64,000 nt of DNA from Balanoglossus misakiensis (lineage: Eukaryota > Hemichordata), in contig CM082586.2 of assembly GCA_040954595.2 (NCBI GenBank), forward strand, positions 1,922,001-1,986,000, written 5' to 3'. Below the pieces are notes generated by a model that saw only the letters and a program-made list of their open reading frames with translations, was not told the origin of the DNA and did no database searches. Below, piece after piece: positions 61,236 to 64,000 of this stretch; positions within the stretch are counted from its first letter, which is position 1, and every line of letters begins with the position of its first letter. The position numbers were made by a program, and so were the translations under genes.

Positions 61236-63675
61236 AAACACGGTTATGACATAGATAGTGACACTGGAAAACGCTATGTGTCCACTCTTTTCACGTGACT
61301 AAAATGTCTATAACTGTGACCAAACATTCGATCACATCCTCAATTTAACAGAAATGTTCCATTTTCACCAAATTCGTTAAGTTTACTATGCATTTTGACA
61401 TGACTCAAAAAACTCTCCAACAAGGAAAGACAGTCCAAATAAAAGACAATAGGTCACGCGCCATTTCAACTATATTTAAGAGATGTGTCACCAAGACACA
61501 TACCTGATCGTACAACAAACCAACATTTTAAAGTAAATAGCCAATAAATTTGCATAATCGATAAATGTCAGGTTTCTGTAAATTAATGCGTGGCGGAGAC
61601 CCGCTCGACACTGGGATACAATAAAGCTTGAATTTTTGGCATATTTGTTGCTGATTCTCTTTGATTGGTGTGCATTGCTTTAAGTGGTTCGATACCTGGG
61701 CCATTCTCGTTCGTGAGTTGTTTAGGCGGAAGGTTATCATCGCTGGTGTTATGAGTCAAACATCTCACGAAGGAATGCAAGCCCGAAAATGATGTCCGGT
61801 CGCCCAGTAGAAGCAACGCGGAGTCGATTTTCACAGAAAAGACAAAAAGGCGATTCTCTGGTCCTGCAATTCTCGCGATTCCGCTGTTAAATCTGGCGAA
61901 CGATGTTCGTCCAAAATTCTTCGCTTATCAGTTGATCAGCATGATTCAGTTATGATCGGCTCATAGTGACCAACTTTACAACGCCGAGCACTTCAAGTGA
62001 ATAATTATCGACAGAACGGCCGTATTGATTAAACAGAAGAACAAAGGAGGCAGGATAAATCAGTCCAGACTTAGGGTTATCTGTTTTGGTCGGCTGGCCC
62101 GTAACATCGGGTGATTCATTACCCCTGTGATTATAGAGGTGTGAAGGTATTAGCAAGGTTCATCTGATGTTTGGGGCAGTAAAAATCGCATGGCCGTCTG
62201 TTGCCATGGCGGCGGCGACTGCCAGTAACTGGGACTGAAATGTCTGGGAATTAGTGCAGTGGGAAGACGCGCTTTGTCGATATGCATATGTCTGCCAAAT
62301 AAAACCTGAAATGCAAAATCAAAATCTCGCGTGATCTCGTCACGTCGACTTGTAACTATGGCAGACACGTAGGCCTTCAGCGATGGCTTCCAATCAATGA
62401 CCATTACATAGCTGTTTCGATAAGAGTGCAATAATAGAAACGACACATTTCAAATAAAGAACCAACATTTACATTGCCAATAGAATACTGTTTATGGTAC
62501 TTTTATGAGTCTTGATTGACCACAAAGAAGATTCCAAAACGCGAATGTGGCATTTTCCATCATTTTGTCCGCCTGCATTTCATGAAATAATGCAAGCACA
62601 ACAGCAAACACGCTCAGAACCTGATGCTACACCCAGCAGATTAACCGTTCCTGCCACAGATACAGAAACCCTCGACATGACAGCTACTGGACTCAAATTT
62701 GAACTACCGTTCGCAACGAGACGACACGACAAACAAACACGGTGATCCTCCTTAAAAGTTGTCTCGCCAACCCATCGCGTATTTTTGTAGGTCACATTTC
62801 AAAGTCACTGCCCGACAGAAACGCGACGTTGAACTACATCTCGAACATTGACAGGTGATACAATTATGGGTTATTAGAATCTGATGTATAACCCACTGAG
62901 TAAGATTGGGCGAATTTAAGATTTTTTTGCCTGTGATATTTATGGACAAATATTGACTCATCCAGCCCAACAACTTTTTGCAACACAGATGTTCTCAGTC
63001 ATATATGACAATTAAAAAAACCCAGGTGCATTTAAAACAACGAAAATCACATTGAGAGTCAGAGCTTAGCTCCAAGTCGAGTGGGACTTCTGAGGACACG
63101 ACTTAACTAAAACACAGGCCAAGGTGGAGTGTATTACCGAACCAGCAGCTGGCGATTGCCAGCGACTAGTCACTCAGAGAGAGGGAAATTGCAAAAATAA
63201 CCCTTCCATTACGCTAATGCATACGGCTAAATAGAGTCATATATTATCCTGTAATTGGGAACTGTCTCTCCTGCCTGCTTTTAGAGCTACCACTGGACAG
63301 GAAAAAAAATCATGAACGCACTCAGTATGACCTGGCGAGTCCCGTGCACTAAAAACGGCGTCGTTTGTTAGAGGTTGGGTTTCCAGCAGAAGGAATTAGA
63401 CCAAATGAACTCACAGAGCGTCTGCAAAGTGTCTTCGGGAAAAAAAAACTGGAAACTAAACCAGGCTTCGCTTGGCTTAGTTTGTATCGAAATGATCGCT
63501 GGTTCTGTAATCGTTCTTAAAGCCTTCCAAAATAGGACGCGGAATTTTCCAATGATAAAGAAAATTGGAAGCGAAGAAATATTGGATATCATTGAACTCC
63601 TATCCATCCATTCAATCATTCATTTCAGTCAAAACATAGGAAAAAAACAGTCATGGGAAATCGTAGATTTTATCA

Positions 63676-63694
63676 AAGATGGCGGACAGTGAGT
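63676..63694 (+). promoter_or_regulatory. YY1-like site / possible first coding mini-exon
   Basis: AAGATGGCGGACA followed directly by a GTGAGT donor. The motif is a YY1 consensus often overlapping start codons of housekeeping genes. If real it would encode Met-Ala-Asp and begin a plus-strand gene divergent from RBM24. No downstream exon is visible in the remaining 300 bp. Confidence 0.2.
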
Positions 63695-64000
63695 GTCTAA
63701 GCCGATCTGGGGAAACAGAATGCAATTAGGGGGGACGACAGCCGAATGAGTAGGATTTGAGAGCGGTCATATTCGATGAGATTTCCAGATCATGCCTTGA
63801 TACAAGTAACACTTAGGCCCGACCCGTGCGGATCATATCTCTCTTGTTATTTCTTTGTTGCCGCGACGTGGTTGCATTTGCAAAAGTCAAGTTTCTGTAG
63901 AACTATGACACAGATAGTAAAAATTAGTGTGTTTATGTCTAGACGACAAGGGTGTGTGAAAACACCGGTAAGATAAACCTTCTTTTCTACTCGGAGACCT

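Larger units (their letters stand above)
56529..64000. other. Upstream flank of RBM24, no confirmed gene
   Basis: Moderately CpG-rich, mostly unique DNA. Open frames up to 152 codons occur, but none shows a recognisable domain or flanking splice signals. A YY1/start-codon-like site is at 63676-63694 and a C homopolymer at 59909-59922. Nothing else can be supported. Confidence 0.6.

Noticed and set aside
61680-61700. tRNA B-box-like GGTTCGATACC
   Set aside because: No matching A box or cloverleaf arms around it.

Overview
The window is animal nuclear DNA: intron-rich, A+T-rich, with GT-AG introns, microsatellites and miniature inverted-repeat elements. There are no operons, ribosome binding sites or compact coding blocks. 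Two conserved genes can be reconstructed exon by exon, both on the minus strand. The protein sequences are metazoan. The single RBM24/38-type gene next to a single CAP gene fits a marine invertebrate, most likely an invertebrate deuterostome such as an amphioxus, but the species cannot be fixed from this window.

Layout, right to left in transcription order. Positions 56-64 kb are the upstream flank, richer in CpG, with a probable promoter for the first gene at about 56.0-56.5 kb. RBM24/38 runs from its ATG at 55983 to its stop at 24261: four coding exons, 215 residues, two short introns and one intron of 30.1 kb. From 24.26 kb to about 19.5 kb is the RBM24 3' UTR and intergenic DNA. At about 19.38-19.53 kb is a TATA-less, ETS/ZNF143-like promoter with a probable non-coding first exon. 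It belongs to the second gene, CAP (adenylyl cyclase-associated protein, an actin-monomer recycling factor). The CAP coding exons lie between 16910 and 2136. The first 233 codons are present; the proline-rich, WH2 and CARP parts must lie left of the window.

The same order and orientation (RBM24 followed by CAP2) is known from human chromosome 6p22, so this looks like an old conserved gene pair. The proteins act in different processes: RBM24 is a sequence-specific mRNA-binding regulator of splicing and stability in muscle and heart, and CAP acts on cofilin-bound actin. No direct cooperation is implied.

Non-coding DNA makes up about 98% of the window. It holds at least four copies of a roughly 91-103 bp TTAA-flanked, piggyBac-like miniature element, a hAT-like miniature element, a 250-bp inverted-repeat element, a perfect 31-bp-arm palindrome, several microsatellites and some promoter-like clusters. 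I see no credible RNA gene, CRISPR array or intact transposase, and nothing that amounts to a new multi-gene system. The most interesting points are the gene pair, an apparent duplication of the CAP N-terminal oligomerisation helix, the miniature-element family, and a possible internal promoter near 52.8 kb.
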